Positions 15,756 through 24,816 of a stretch of 64,000 bases of DNA are shown here, piece after piece. Below the pieces are notes generated by a model. It saw only the letters and a list, made by a program, of their open reading frames with translations. It was not told the origin of the DNA and made no database searches. Source of the DNA: Vibrio sp. DW001 (lineage in GTDB: Bacteria; Pseudomonadota; Gammaproteobacteria; Enterobacterales; Vibrionaceae); the NCBI RefSeq assembly GCF_029016285.1, contig NZ_CP091975.1:248001-312000 (forward strand), written 5' to 3'. Position numbers and translations under genes: made by a program. Within the stretch, counting starts at the first letter, position 1, and each line of letters begins with the position of its first letter.

Positions 15756-16613
15756 ATGAAGAAGCAACGTGCCTTTCTGAAATGGGCTGGTGGGAAATAT
15801 GGGCTTATTGAAAATATACAAAGCCACCTGCCACCTGCAAAAAAATTGATCGAACCATTTGTTGGTGCGGGTTCTGTTTTTTTGAATACCGATTATGAAG
15901 AATATCTGCTTGCAGATATAAATCTGGATCTGATTAATATCTATAATTTGGTAAAAACAGAACCAGAAAAATATATCGAAGAATCCAGAAGGTTCTTTAA
16001 ACCTTCGAGTAATAGAAAAGAGTTCTATCTCGATATTCGAGCGCAGTTCAATGCAACTGACGATGTCTGGTTTCGGTCGACGGCTTTTTTGTATATGAAT
16101 AGATTTGGCTTTAATGGGCTATGTCGATACAACAAAAAAGGCGGATTTAATGTCCCGTTTGGTTCTTATAAAAAACCTTATTTCCCAGAAAAAGAGCTGA
16201 TTTTTTTTGCTGAAAAGGCAAAAAAGGCAACATTTGTATGTGAAAGTTATACCGATACCTTTTCACGAGCACGGAAGGGTAGCGTTATTTATTGTGATCC
16301 GCCTTACGCTCCATTATCAAATACGGCAAACTTTACTTCCTATTCGGGCAATGGATTTACGCTTGATGATCAAGCGACCTTAGCTGAAATCTCTGAGCGT
16401 ACAGCTAAAAAACGGGGTATCCCAGTGCTTATCTCAAATCACGATACAGCTCATACTCGCCGCCTGTACAAAGGTGCAGAGCTAGATACCATTCAAGTAA
16501 AGCGTACTATCAGTCGTAACGGTGCAGGTCGAAAGAAAGTGGATGAACTTTTTGCTCTGTTTACGCCACCAGAAGAAATATCAGACGATAGGGTTAAAAT
16601 GAGCCTTGTATAA
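15756..16613 (+). CDS. dam: DNA adenine methyltransferase (GATC-specific)
   Basis: The 285-residue enzyme methylates adenine in GATC, guiding mismatch repair, replication timing and gene expression. It has the N-terminal FLKWAGGK, the S-adenosylmethionine-binding PFVGAGSVFLN, the catalytic DPPY in CDPPYAPLSNT and the ISNHDT segment, all typical of the alpha-type Dam family. It follows damX by 64 bp and precedes rpe. MutL, a partner in methyl-directed repair, is encoded elsewhere in this window. Confidence 0.97.
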   Translation: MKKQRAFLKWAGGKYGLIENIQSHLPPAKKLIEPFVGAGSVFLNTDYEEYLLADINLDLINIYNLVKTEPEKYIEESRRFFKPSSNRKEFYLDIRAQFNATDDVWFRSTAFLYMNRFGFNGLCRYNKKGGFNVPFGSYKKPYFPEKELIFFAEKAKKATFVCESYTDTFSRARKGSVIYCDPPYAPLSNTANFTSYSGNGFTLDDQATLAEISERTAKKRGIPVLISNHDTAHTRRLYKGAELDTIQVKRTISRNGAGRKKVDELFALFTPPEEISDDRVKMSLV

Positions 16614-16718
16614 GGGTTATCACTTATCCCAATTTCAGGCCACTTAGCACTATGATCTCTTGGTTTCCTTAGGTAGAATTGCGACCACATTTCGCCCAAT
16701 TCTATAAAGAGACCGAGT

Positions 16719-17393
16719 ATGAAAGATTTTCTTATTGCCCCTTCAATTTTATCTGCAGATTTTGCCCGTTTAGGTGACGATGTAGAAAAAGTGCTCGCCG
16801 CAGGCGCTGATGTTGTGCATTTTGATGTAATGGACAATCATTTCGTACCAAACCTCACGTTCGGCGCGCCAATCTGTAAAGCGCTTCGAGACTATGGTAT
16901 TACCGCTCCAATTGATGTGCATTTAATGGTTAAGCCTGTTGACCGAATTATCCCCGATTTTGCAAAAGCTGGCGCAACCATGATTACCGTGCATGCAGAA
17001 GCGACCGATCATCTAGATAGAAGCATTCAGCTAATCAAAGAGTGTGGCTGTCAAGCTGGAGTGGTGTTTAACCCCGCGACCCCTTTGCATTATCTTGACT
17101 ACCTGATGGACAAGATCGATATGATTCTATTGATGTCGGTTAACCCTGGCTTTGGTGGTCAATCATTTATTCCAAGCTCTCTAGATAAATTGAATGATAT
17201 TCGCCAGCGTATTAAAGCATCTGGTCGTGATATTCGATTGGAAATTGATGGTGGTGTTAAGGTCGACAATATCCGTGAGATAGCGGAAGCAGGTGCCGAT
17301 ATGTTTGTTGCTGGTTCTGCAATTTTTAATCAGCCTGATTATAAAGCGGTCATTGATGAGATGCGTGCAGAGTTGGCTAAAGTGAAAAGCTAG
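16719..17393 (+). CDS. rpe: Ribulose-phosphate 3-epimerase
   Basis: The 224-residue TIM-barrel enzyme interconverts ribulose 5-phosphate and xylulose 5-phosphate in the pentose phosphate pathway. Family motifs are [31 protein letters not shown] with a metal-binding His and Asp, [18 protein letters not shown] and LEIDGGV. It lies between dam and gph, the conserved order. A REPIN-like hairpin pair begins 8 bp after its stop codon and separates it from gph. Confidence 0.97.
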   Translation: MKDFLIAPSILSADFARLGDDVEKVLAAGADVVHFDVMDNHFVPNLTFGAPICKALRDYGITAPIDVHLMVKPVDRIIPDFAKAGATMITVHAEATDHLDRSIQLIKECGCQAGVVFNPATPLHYLDYLMDKIDMILLMSVNPGFGGQSFIPSSLDKLNDIRQRIKASGRDIRLEIDGGVKVDNIREIAEAGADMFVAGSAIFNQPDYKAVIDEMRAELAKVKS

Positions 17394-17400
17394 AATTTCA

Positions 17401-17466
17401 TCATCCCCACGAAAGTGGGGGGACCTAGAACCGTCTAGATTCCCGTTTTCACGGGAATGACGGGGG
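17401..17466. repeat. REPIN-like hairpin pair between rpe and gph
   Basis: Two 4-nt-loop hairpins lie in inverse orientation: CCCCAC-GAAA-GTGGGG (17405-17420) and ATTCCCGT-TTTC-ACGGGAAT (17439-17458), the latter followed by GACGGGG. The second hairpin is identical to the one in the 3.6-6.1 kb array. The element lies in the rpe-gph gap, a common place for REP-type repeats, and could affect mRNA stability. Confidence 0.85.
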
Positions 17467-17511
17467 ATTTTGATAAAAATAAGATGTATGACTCTCGTTA
17501 TGGAGAACAAA

Positions 17512-18198
17512 ATGTCATTTGAGAAAGTAAAATTTATCGCCTTTGATTTGGATGGGACGTTATTAGATAGCGTGCCGGATTTAGCCTTCGCGGTAGATCA
17601 AACAGTACAAGCGTTAGGTCATGACCCTATCGAAGAGACTCAAGTACGTGATTGGGTAGGAAACGGTGCTGACGTACTTATTGCTAGAGGTCTTAGTCGA
17701 AATATCCACGTAGATGAAAACTTAAGCTCAGATGAAATTAAGAAAGCGCGAGAGATGTTTGATCGTTTTTATGCGGAGAGTGGTCATAAACTGAGCCCTC
17801 TTTACCCTACTGTTTTTGATACTTTGTGTCAGTTGCAACAACGTGGGTATATCATGTCATTGGTTACCAATAAGCCTTCCAAATTCGTGCCTGAAATTCT
17901 AGAGCAACATGGGCTTACACACTTCTTTTCCGATGTCATTGGTGGTGAAGATTTTCCCAAACGTAAACCCGACCCTATTGCATTGAACTGGCTACTTGAA
18001 AAACATGGTTTTTCGGCGGACGAGATGCTCATGGTAGGGGATTCAAAGCATGATATTTTAGCCGCGAAGAATGCATGTTGCCTTTCGTTTGGTCTGACGT
18101 ATGGTTACAACCATGGTGAGCCCCTTTCTGATTCCAATCCGGATATTGTTGCAGACCAACTCTCGACATTATTAGAAATATTGCCAGAGTCAGTGTAA
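17512..18198 (+). CDS. gph: Phosphoglycolate phosphatase
   Basis: The 228-residue HAD-superfamily hydrolase dephosphorylates 2-phosphoglycolate, a product of DNA 3'-end repair. The nucleophile motif is FDLDGTLLDSVPDL, motif II is the VTNKPSKF region, and the C-terminal motif is MVGDSKHDILAA. ATG 17512 is chosen because a GGAG sequence lies just upstream and the family begins close to the DxD motif; upstream in-frame starts would read through the REPIN tail. The order rpe-gph-trpS is conserved. Confidence 0.95.
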   Translation: MSFEKVKFIAFDLDGTLLDSVPDLAFAVDQTVQALGHDPIEETQVRDWVGNGADVLIARGLSRNIHVDENLSSDEIKKAREMFDRFYAESGHKLSPLYPTVFDTLCQLQQRGYIMSLVTNKPSKFVPEILEQHGLTHFFSDVIGGEDFPKRKPDPIALNWLLEKHGFSADEMLMVGDSKHDILAAKNACCLSFGLTYGYNHGEPLSDSNPDIVADQLSTLLEILPESV

Positions 18199-18233
18199 AA
18201 CTCTGGAATTATGCGCCTCAATGAGTACACTGG

Positions 18234-18270
18234 ATTACACCCAAGTTACGTCAAGGTACTTGGGTGTAAT
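18234..18270. terminator. Inverted repeat downstream of gph, possible terminator
   Basis: ATTACACCCAAGT (18234-18246) pairs exactly with 18258-18270, with an 11-nt loop. It is followed by GTTATTG rather than a solid T-run, so it may be a weak terminator or a regulatory site ahead of trpS. A smaller inverted repeat (CCAGAGT...ACTCTGG, 18184-18206) spans the gph stop codon. Confidence 0.45.
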
Positions 18271-18370
18271 GTTATTGAAAATTAAGATAATACTCCTAAA
18301 TATTAAGGCGTTTAGCTAGATATGAGGGCAATTAACTAAAGTTTATAAGTAAGCAAAGGAAATCATAAAA

Positions 18371-19375
18371 ATGAGCAAACCTATCGTATTAAGTGGTGTT
18401 CAACCATCAGGTGAACTAAGTATTGGTAACTACTTAGGTGCTCTACGTCAGTGGCAGCGAATGCAAGATGATTATGATTGCCAATATTGTGTTGTAGATC
18501 TGCATGCGATTACCGTTCGTCAAGATGCGAAAAAGCTTTATCAAGCAACCTTAGACGCACTGTCAATTTGCCTCGCTGTTGGTGTAACTCCAGAAAAAAG
18601 CACTTTGTTTGTTCAGTCGCATGTTCCTGAGCATGCACAACTCGGTTGGATTCTTAACTGCTATACCCAAATGGGTGAGCTAAACCGCATGACTCAGTTT
18701 AAAGATAAATCAAAGCGTTACGCGAACGATATCAACGTGGGTCTATATGACTACCCAGTATTAATGGCAGCGGATATTCTCGTCTATCAGGCCGAGCAAG
18801 TTCCTGTTGGTAGTGACCAAAAGCAACACCTAGAACTCGCACGTGATATCGCGAATCGCTTTAATAACATCTATGGTGAAACCTTTGTCGTGCCTGAACC
18901 CTACATTCCTGAGGTCGGTTCGCGAGTGATGAGCCTTCAAGATGCGACGAAGAAAATGTCGAAATCGGATGATAATCGTAAAAACGTTATTACGCTTCTT
19001 GAAGATCCAAAGTCTATCACCAAGAAGATAAAGAGCGCGGTTACTGACCCAGAAGACCCACCGCGCGTGATTTACGATATTGAAAATAAACCGGGTATCG
19101 CTAACCTGATGGGCCTTATGTCTGGGGCAACAGGCAAAACCTTTGCAGAAATTGAAGCCGAATATCAAGGCAAGATGTATGGACACCTAAAGGGTGATGT
19201 AGCAGAGGTGGTGGTTTCAATGCTTGAACCTGTACAAGCGGAATACAAGCGTATTCGAAATGACAGAGCCTATCTTGATTCAGTGATGAAAATGGGCGCG
19301 GATAAGGCGTCTGAGCGTGCTGCTATCACGTTGAAGAAAGTCTATGAAGCGGTGGGATTTGTTACTCGTCCTTAG
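18371..19375 (+). CDS. trpS: Tryptophan-tRNA ligase
   Basis: The 334-residue class I aminoacyl-tRNA synthetase charges tRNA-Trp. The HIGH-type signature appears as [14 protein letters not shown] near the start and the KMSKS loop as KKMSKSDDN at about residue 196. The length matches the bacterial family. A purine-rich AAGGAAATC precedes ATG 18371. It closes the dam-rpe-gph-trpS gene string and is followed by a clear intrinsic terminator. Confidence 0.97.
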   Translation: MSKPIVLSGVQPSGELSIGNYLGALRQWQRMQDDYDCQYCVVDLHAITVRQDAKKLYQATLDALSICLAVGVTPEKSTLFVQSHVPEHAQLGWILNCYTQMGELNRMTQFKDKSKRYANDINVGLYDYPVLMAADILVYQAEQVPVGSDQKQHLELARDIANRFNNIYGETFVVPEPYIPEVGSRVMSLQDATKKMSKSDDNRKNVITLLEDPKSITKKIKSAVTDPEDPPRVIYDIENKPGIANLMGLMSGATGKTFAEIEAEYQGKMYGHLKGDVAEVVVSMLEPVQAEYKRIRNDRAYLDSVMKMGADKASERAAITLKKVYEAVGFVTRP

Positions 19376-19410
19376 TATTCATTCACGAATAAGTACGCAA
19401 TTAAAAAAGT

Positions 19411-19438
19411 AAAAACCACCTTAAATGGTGGTTTTTTA
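19411..19438 (+). terminator. Intrinsic terminator of trpS
   Basis: AAAACCACC and GGTGGTTTT form a stem around a TTAAAT loop, followed by a T-run. It lies about 35 bp after the trpS stop codon. Confidence 0.85.
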
Positions 19439-19790
19439 TATCTAAAAATCCATTTTTTACAATGTATTGAATCAATCCGGAAAAATAGGGTTCTCAATAT
19501 TGATAATGCACCAAATTATTAGAGGCTAGATCGTTGTTTTGGCGTAAAAGTTATCGATTGCTTTCTCATATTTAATGAAATTGGTTCCAAATTTAAAATT
19601 GTCAAAAAAGTAAAGCATTACATTCACATTACCTTGTTGAACTTTGCTCTAGTATTTGTGATGTAAATTCTAGGATTGATTTACATCACAAATACTAGTA
19701 ATTCGATTGAGCTGTTCGAATTAAATACAACAATAAAGATATTAGCTAACCAACACTGTGTTTTATGTGTGGCGAGTTAGAAGGTGAATT
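19439..19790. other. 352-bp AT-rich gap upstream of the secreted nuclease gene
   Basis: No credible gene was found. The region holds the 20-bp inverted repeat at 19649-19698. An AAGGTG ribosome-binding sequence lies just before the nuclease start at 19791. The promoter of the nuclease gene is expected here but cannot be fixed by eye. Confidence 0.6.
19649..19698. promoter_or_regulatory. 20-bp perfect inverted repeat upstream of the nuclease gene
   Basis: Positions 19649-19668 are exactly complementary to 19679-19698, with a 10-nt spacer. Each arm contains TTTGTGATGTAAAT or its complement. The TGTGA elements are too far apart for a single CRP site. The repeat ends 92 bp before the nuclease start codon, so it may be an operator or a 5'-leader hairpin; there is no T-run after it. 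Confidence 0.55.
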
Positions 19791-22424
19791 ATGGATAATA
19801 ACTTTTTTAAAAAGAGTGTCTTAGCTACAGCGTTATGTGCTGTTTCATATTCCACATCGGCCGAGATTTTTATTTCTCAGTATGTTGAAGGTGGAAGTTT
19901 TAACAAAGCGATTGAGATTGCGAATACTGGTTCGGAGGCGGTGACGTTAGAAGGCTATATTCTCGCTAAATCTGCAAACGGAAATGGGATTTGGGCGAAT
20001 GATTATATACTAGATGATGTGACCATCGGCGCTAATGATGTGGTGGTGTTTTCAAACTCTCAAGCGAACGCCGAAATTCAAGCCGTAACCGATTTTACAG
20101 ACAACGGAGTCATCAATCATAATGGAGATGACCCTATTGCAATACTCAATGCTTCTGACCGTAGCGTGCATGATGTCATCGGCGTGATGGGAGACGTAGA
20201 TTGGGGAAAAGATGTCACATTAGTTAGAAAGTCTTCTGCTCATAACCCTTCGGCTAACTATTCAGCAAGTGATTGGGACTCTTTAGAAAAAGATGACATC
20301 ACCAATCTAGGCCTTTTAGAAGAATTGCCTATGCCTGTCGCATTTGACTGTAAGGTTGATGGACAGGAGCCATTATATACCCGTATTTCCGATATTCAGG
20401 GTGAGGGGGATGCATCACCTCTGTTGGCTGAAGATTCATACAACAGCAATGATAGCTACTTTGTTAAAGGTGTTGTTACAGCCGTCACCAATTCCATTAC
20501 TAAAGGCTTCTTCTTACAATCATTGACCGCTGATTCCAACCCAAAAACCTCTGAAGGTTTATTTGTCTTTACCAATAGCTCGTCATCAGAAGTGGTTGCC
20601 GGTGATGTGGTTTGTGCTTACGGCAAAGTTAAGGAGTACTACTCAAATACGCAGCTTTCTATTGATAAGGATGATTGGGTTAAGCTTTCTGAACAAAGTG
20701 TACCTGAAGCAACAGCAATGAAAATGAGCAGCACAGATCAGGATTTTGAACAAACACTTGAACGCTATGAAGGTATGTTGGTGAAAACCGATGCCAACCT
20801 TGATATGCGTGTGACAAGAACCTTTGGTTATGATTATGGCTCACGCAGAAATAACATGGTTCTTGCACAGGGTCGCCCTAATATGCAGCCTAACCAATTA
20901 TATGTGGCCGGGTCTGAAGAAGCGGATGATCAATCTGAACAGAATACGATTAAACGTCTATTTGTCGACTCAGATGAAAAAGCGCCAAATGGTGTGATCC
21001 CATATTATCCTGACTTTGCTAGAACCGACGCGGATTCAGATGGTTCTACAGAAGACTATATTCGAATCAATGACAGAGTCGATGGTTTAGAAGGTGTGCT
21101 TGCTTACACATATGGCGATTTTCGCATGATCGTTACCAATACGGTAACGGCAGAAAACTTTGAACATCTATCACCGAGAACCGATTCGCCTGAGTTATAT
21201 GAAGGTGATCTTCGAATAGCAACATTTAACGTACTTAACTACTTTAACTCGCCTTTTGGTGGAGATAGTAATCAATTTGGCAGTAACCGTGGTGCGACAA
21301 CGCAAGAAGATTTTGAGTTGCAACAGGAGAAAATTGTTCAAGCTATTCTTCGATTAGATGCGGATATCATTGGTCTTATGGAAATTGAGAACAATGGATT
21401 TGGTGAGAAATCAGCAATCAAGCAATTGCTCGATCAAGTTAATAGCCACATCTCTAAGAAAAAAAATCAGTATGCTTTTGTTTCATACGATGGTAATGCT
21501 GACGGTGTGATAGATGCGAATGATTCTGTCGGAACCGATGCCATTGCTGTTGGCGTTATTTATCGTCCTAAAGCGGTGAAGTTAGTTGAATCTAGAGTCA
21601 TCCTAATGCCATCTCAGCAAGCACCAGAAGTAAAAGATTCAGATGGTAAAGTCATTGAGGATGGTAAGAACTATCAACGTGATTCTCTAGCGCCAACGTT
21701 TAAAGTAAAAGGCATAAAAGGTAAGCATGGCAACAATAAGCTAACTGTTGCCATAAATCACTTTAAATCGAAAGGCTCTAAATGTTGGGAAGATGCCGCT
21801 CCTATTGAAGATGGTGGACAAGCAACCAAAGACCTAGATCGTCAAGGGTCATGCGAAAACTTCCGTGTTTCTGCTGCTGTTGCATTGGGTGAGGCGCTTA
21901 GTCAAATTGATGGGCATAAAGTCATTCTTGGTGATATGAACTCCTACGCGAAAGAAGATCCGATGCTTGTCCTAACGGAATTTGATTCGCAAAGTCTCGG
22001 TCGTGACATTCGTGCAGCAAGAAATACTTACATAGATGGTGTTGAGTTGCATGGCGATGAAGGTGGGGTGATCAATAAAAGTTATGGTTATATAAATGCC
22101 ATTTCCCTTTTCCACCCAGAAGCATGGAGCTATTCGTACAATGATGAAGTGGGTTCTCTGGATCACATCTTAGTCAGTGATTCATTAGAAGCTAAAGTTG
22201 TCGATGCTGTGGATTGGCATATTAATGGTGGGGAATCGACTTTATTTGAATACAGCAGTAAATTCACTGGTGATCTTCCTAAATACGCAGACCATTATCG
22301 TTCATCAGATCATGATCCTGCTGTACTTGAACTAGACATGAAAGGGGGCAGTGTTGGTTTTGCTCTACTTATTGGATTAGCGGGTTTTGGCTTTGTTCGT
22401 TCTCGTGAGCAAGCTTATAAGTAA
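19791..22424 (+). CDS. xds: Secreted extracellular nuclease (Xds/ExeM type) with lamin-tail domain and GlyGly-CTERM tail
   Basis: The 877-residue protein has an N-terminal signal peptide ending near STSAE. A lamin-tail-like beta domain follows (residues about 24-140), then an OB-fold-like region (about 180-310). An endonuclease/exonuclease/phosphatase domain starts at about residue 475, with ATFNVLNYFN, IIGLMEIENNG, ILGDMNSYAKEDP and SSDHDPAVLEL supplying the catalytic Asn, Glu, Asp and His residues. The C-terminus KGGSVGFALLIGLAGFGFV plus a basic end is a GlyGly-CTERM sorting signal, normally cut by rhombosortase and linked to type II secretion. Vibrio cholerae Xds sits next to trpS in the same way and degrades extracellular DNA for nutrients and biofilm remodelling. 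It is preceded by the long inverted repeat at 19649-19698. Confidence 0.9.
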   Translation: MDNNFFKKSVLATALCAVSYSTSAEIFISQYVEGGSFNKAIEIANTGSEAVTLEGYILAKSANGNGIWANDYILDDVTIGANDVVVFSNSQANAEIQAVTDFTDNGVINHNGDDPIAILNASDRSVHDVIGVMGDVDWGKDVTLVRKSSAHNPSANYSASDWDSLEKDDITNLGLLEELPMPVAFDCKVDGQEPLYTRISDIQGEGDASPLLAEDSYNSNDSYFVKGVVTAVTNSITKGFFLQSLTADSNPKTSEGLFVFTNSSSSEVVAGDVVCAYGKVKEYYSNTQLSIDKDDWVKLSEQSVPEATAMKMSSTDQDFEQTLERYEGMLVKTDANLDMRVTRTFGYDYGSRRNNMVLAQGRPNMQPNQLYVAGSEEADDQSEQNTIKRLFVDSDEKAPNGVIPYYPDFARTDADSDGSTEDYIRINDRVDGLEGVLAYTYGDFRMIVTNTVTAENFEHLSPRTDSPELYEGDLRIATFNVLNYFNSPFGGDSNQFGSNRGATTQEDFELQQEKIVQAILRLDADIIGLMEIENNGFGEKSAIKQLLDQVNSHISKKKNQYAFVSYDGNADGVIDANDSVGTDAIAVGVIYRPKAVKLVESRVILMPSQQAPEVKDSDGKVIEDGKNYQRDSLAPTFKVKGIKGKHGNNKLTVAINHFKSKGSKCWEDAAPIEDGGQATKDLDRQGSCENFRVSAAVALGEALSQIDGHKVILGDMNSYAKEDPMLVLTEFDSQSLGRDIRAARNTYIDGVELHGDEGGVINKSYGYINAISLFHPEAWSYSYNDEVGSLDHILVSDSLEAKVVDAVDWHINGGESTLFEYSSKFTGDLPKYADHYRSSDHDPAVLELDMKGGSVGFALLIGLAGFGFVRSREQAYK

Positions 22425-22444
22425 GCTCTTTTAGTTTGTTAATA

Positions 22445-22475
22445 AAGGCCAGCGCGGCTGGCCTTACTTTTCTTT
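22445..22475 (+). terminator. Intrinsic terminator of the secreted nuclease gene
   Basis: AAGGCCAGC and GGCTGGCCTT pair in a 9-bp stem with a GCG loop (22445-22465), followed by a T-rich stretch. It begins about 20 bp after the stop codon. Confidence 0.85.
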
Positions 22476-22548
22476 TGTTCGTTTTTTCTTGCCTTTCATT
22501 TTGCCTATAGCACAATACTGCCTTAGTAAAACTGCCTATATGACCATT

Positions 22549-23127
22549 ATGTTACTCATTATCGATAACTACGATTCATTTACCTACAACTTGTATCAAT
22601 ATTTTTGCGAGCTTGGTGCTGACGTAAAAGTGATAAGAAATGACCAAATTGACCTTCAAGGTATTAATACGCTTAACCCTTCTCACCTTGTTATCTCTCC
22701 GGGTCCGTGTACGCCAAATGAGGCCGGTATATCATTAGAGGCAATAAAGTACTTCTCTGGCAAGTTACCTATATTGGGCGTCTGCTTAGGGCATCAAGCC
22801 ATCGCTCAAGCCTTTGGTGCTGATATTATTCGTGCAAGTAAAGTGATGCATGGGAAAACCTCTTCTATTCGGCATAACAATAAAAGTGTATTTAAAGGCT
22901 TGAATGACCCTTTAACCGTGACTCGATATCATTCACTTATTGTCGATGCAGGTTCACTTTCAGACTGTTTCGAACTGACCGCATGGACCGAAAAAAAAGA
23001 GGGTTCTGTGGATGAAATTATGGGGTTTCAGCACAAAACGTTACCTATTGATGCCGTCCAATTCCACCCAGAGTCGATTAAAACAGAACAAGGTCACGAA
23101 CTGTTGGCTAATTTCTTACGTCGCTAA
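22549..23127 (+). CDS. pabA: Aminodeoxychorismate/anthranilate synthase glutamine amidotransferase subunit
   Basis: The 192-residue class I glutamine amidotransferase supplies ammonia for p-aminobenzoate (folate) synthesis and can also serve anthranilate synthase. The start [15 protein letters not shown] is diagnostic, which is why ATG 22549 is preferred over in-frame starts at 22489 and 22540. The catalytic cysteine is in [15 protein letters not shown], and the His-Glu pair is in VQFHPESI. The gene stands alone upstream of the argD-ast cluster, as in other vibrios. Confidence 0.93.
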   Translation: MLLIIDNYDSFTYNLYQYFCELGADVKVIRNDQIDLQGINTLNPSHLVISPGPCTPNEAGISLEAIKYFSGKLPILGVCLGHQAIAQAFGADIIRASKVMHGKTSSIRHNNKSVFKGLNDPLTVTRYHSLIVDAGSLSDCFELTAWTEKKEGSVDEIMGFQHKTLPIDAVQFHPESIKTEQGHELLANFLRR

Positions 23128-23533
23128 CTTAATAACTAGATTCATTACTGGTTATATTTAGGGTTATTAATCTCTCTGTAATCGTCAAAGATCTCTTTTC
23201 TTAACATTTTTTTTCTCTAAAATAAAAAAATCCAAATATGAAAATTTATGCGCAGTTAAAAATACTGCCATACATAAACTGTATGAAATTGCTGCAAAAA
23301 GTGATTTAGACAGTAATATTTTGGGGGATTTTATTTATAACAGTGACTAATTAATGAATAAATCGTCAATAATGGGCCTTTCTCGCTGAACAGTAATTGG
23401 AAAATAAGTATCAATAGCTATTGAATTAGTTAATAAATTGTTAATACAATGCGAGAGTAGAATAAATCACCAGTTGGCTAATTCATTTGTGGAATTAAAA
23501 ATGGCCAATAGTACGAATATGGAGTGTTAATCA
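23128..23533. other. 406-bp AT-rich gap upstream of argD
   Basis: No credible gene or strong terminator was found. The region is very AT-rich, with several TGAA-containing, loosely ArgR-box-like stretches (for example around 23281 and 23420). None matches the two-box consensus well enough to call by eye. A promoter for argD-astA-astD is expected here. Confidence 0.5.
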
Positions 23534-24739
23534 ATGGATAAGAAAGTCGAACGTAATTGGTTCAATGACGTGATGGTACCTTGTTACAACCCTATGGAGA
23601 TGATTCCTGTTAAAGGCGTTGGCTCTCGAGTATGGGATCAACAAGGTAATGAGTATATCGACTTCGCGGGCGGTATTGCGGTTAGCTGTTTGGGTCATTG
23701 TCATCCAGTAATGGTGAATGCGATAACAGAGCAAGCGAATAAGATTTGGCACTTAAGTAACGTTATGACCAATGAGCCTGCGTTACGTTTAGCAAGAAAG
23801 CTCACCGAGATCTCATTTGCGGACAAAGTGTTTTTTGCTAATTCGGGTGCAGAAGCGAATGAAGCTGCTCTCAAGCTTGCTCGACGTGTTGCCGTTGACA
23901 AATACGGTGATGATAAATCAGAGATTATCGCCTTTAAACAAGGCTTCCATGGGCGAACATTCTTCACCGTAACCGTCGGTGGTCAAGCCGCTTATTCCGA
24001 TGGCTTTGGTCCGAAACCGGGTAATGTTACTCACCTAGATTATAACGATATTGAAGCGTTTAAAGCGCAAATATCGGATAAAACCTGCGCCGTTATGATG
24101 GAGCCACTTCAAGGGGAAGGCGGTATTGTCTCTCCGAGTAAAGAGTTTGCTCAGACTGTTCGTGAATTGTGTGATAAACACAATGCACTTCTCATTTTTG
24201 ATGAAGTCCAAACGGGTAATGGCCGTACCGGTACCTTTTATGCCTATGAAAGTTTGGGTGTAACGCCAGATATCTTGAGTACAGCAAAATCTTTGGGTGG
24301 TGGTATCCCTATTGGCGCCATGTTAACAACGGATGAATTTGCTCCTCACTTAAAAATCGGTACGCACGGTTCAACATACGGTGGTAACCCATTAGCGTGT
24401 GCAGTTGCCGAAGCGGTGGTTAATCTTGTAAGCAAACCAGAAACACTTGCTGGAGTGAAAGAAAGAGAAGTTCTGTTCCGCGACGGGCTGGCTAAAATTA
24501 ATGAGAAATACAATATTTTTGCTGAAATTCGAGGGCAAGGCCTTCTTATCGGTGCTGCTTTGAATGATGAGTGGCAGGGCAGAGCGCGCGATGTGCTTGT
24601 TGCCGCAGGCAAAGAAGGCTTAATGTTGTTAGTGGCTGGTGCGAGCGTTGTACGTTTCACGCCTTCACTTGTTATTGACAAAAAAGATATTGAAGAAGGT
24701 CTAGCGAAGCTAGATAAGGCTATCGCTTCAATCGTGTAA
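23534..24739 (+). CDS. argD: Acetylornithine / succinylornithine aminotransferase
   Basis: The 401-residue PLP-dependent class III aminotransferase has [17 protein letters not shown], the FHGRTF segment, [15 protein letters not shown] and the PLP lysine in [15 protein letters not shown]. Such enzymes act in arginine synthesis (N-acetylornithine) and, as AstC, in arginine breakdown (succinylornithine). The downstream astA and astD genes favour at least some role in the AST pathway, so astC is an alternative name. The 406-bp upstream gap suggests it is the first gene of the cluster. Confidence 0.92.
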   Translation: MDKKVERNWFNDVMVPCYNPMEMIPVKGVGSRVWDQQGNEYIDFAGGIAVSCLGHCHPVMVNAITEQANKIWHLSNVMTNEPALRLARKLTEISFADKVFFANSGAEANEAALKLARRVAVDKYGDDKSEIIAFKQGFHGRTFFTVTVGGQAAYSDGFGPKPGNVTHLDYNDIEAFKAQISDKTCAVMMEPLQGEGGIVSPSKEFAQTVRELCDKHNALLIFDEVQTGNGRTGTFYAYESLGVTPDILSTAKSLGGGIPIGAMLTTDEFAPHLKIGTHGSTYGGNPLACAVAEAVVNLVSKPETLAGVKEREVLFRDGLAKINEKYNIFAEIRGQGLLIGAALNDEWQGRARDVLVAAGKEGLMLLVAGASVVRFTPSLVIDKKDIEEGLAKLDKAIASIV

Positions 24740-24816
24740 GAAAAATGGAACTTTGAGTACCTAGTCTCTGGTGACAAACTAGAGTCTAGGAACCATAACT
24801 GCGAGGAGTATTGCAG

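Noticed and set aside
19649..19698. Calling the 20-bp inverted repeat a CRP site
   Set aside because: The two TGTGA/TCACA elements are much farther apart than the 6-bp spacing of CRP sites.
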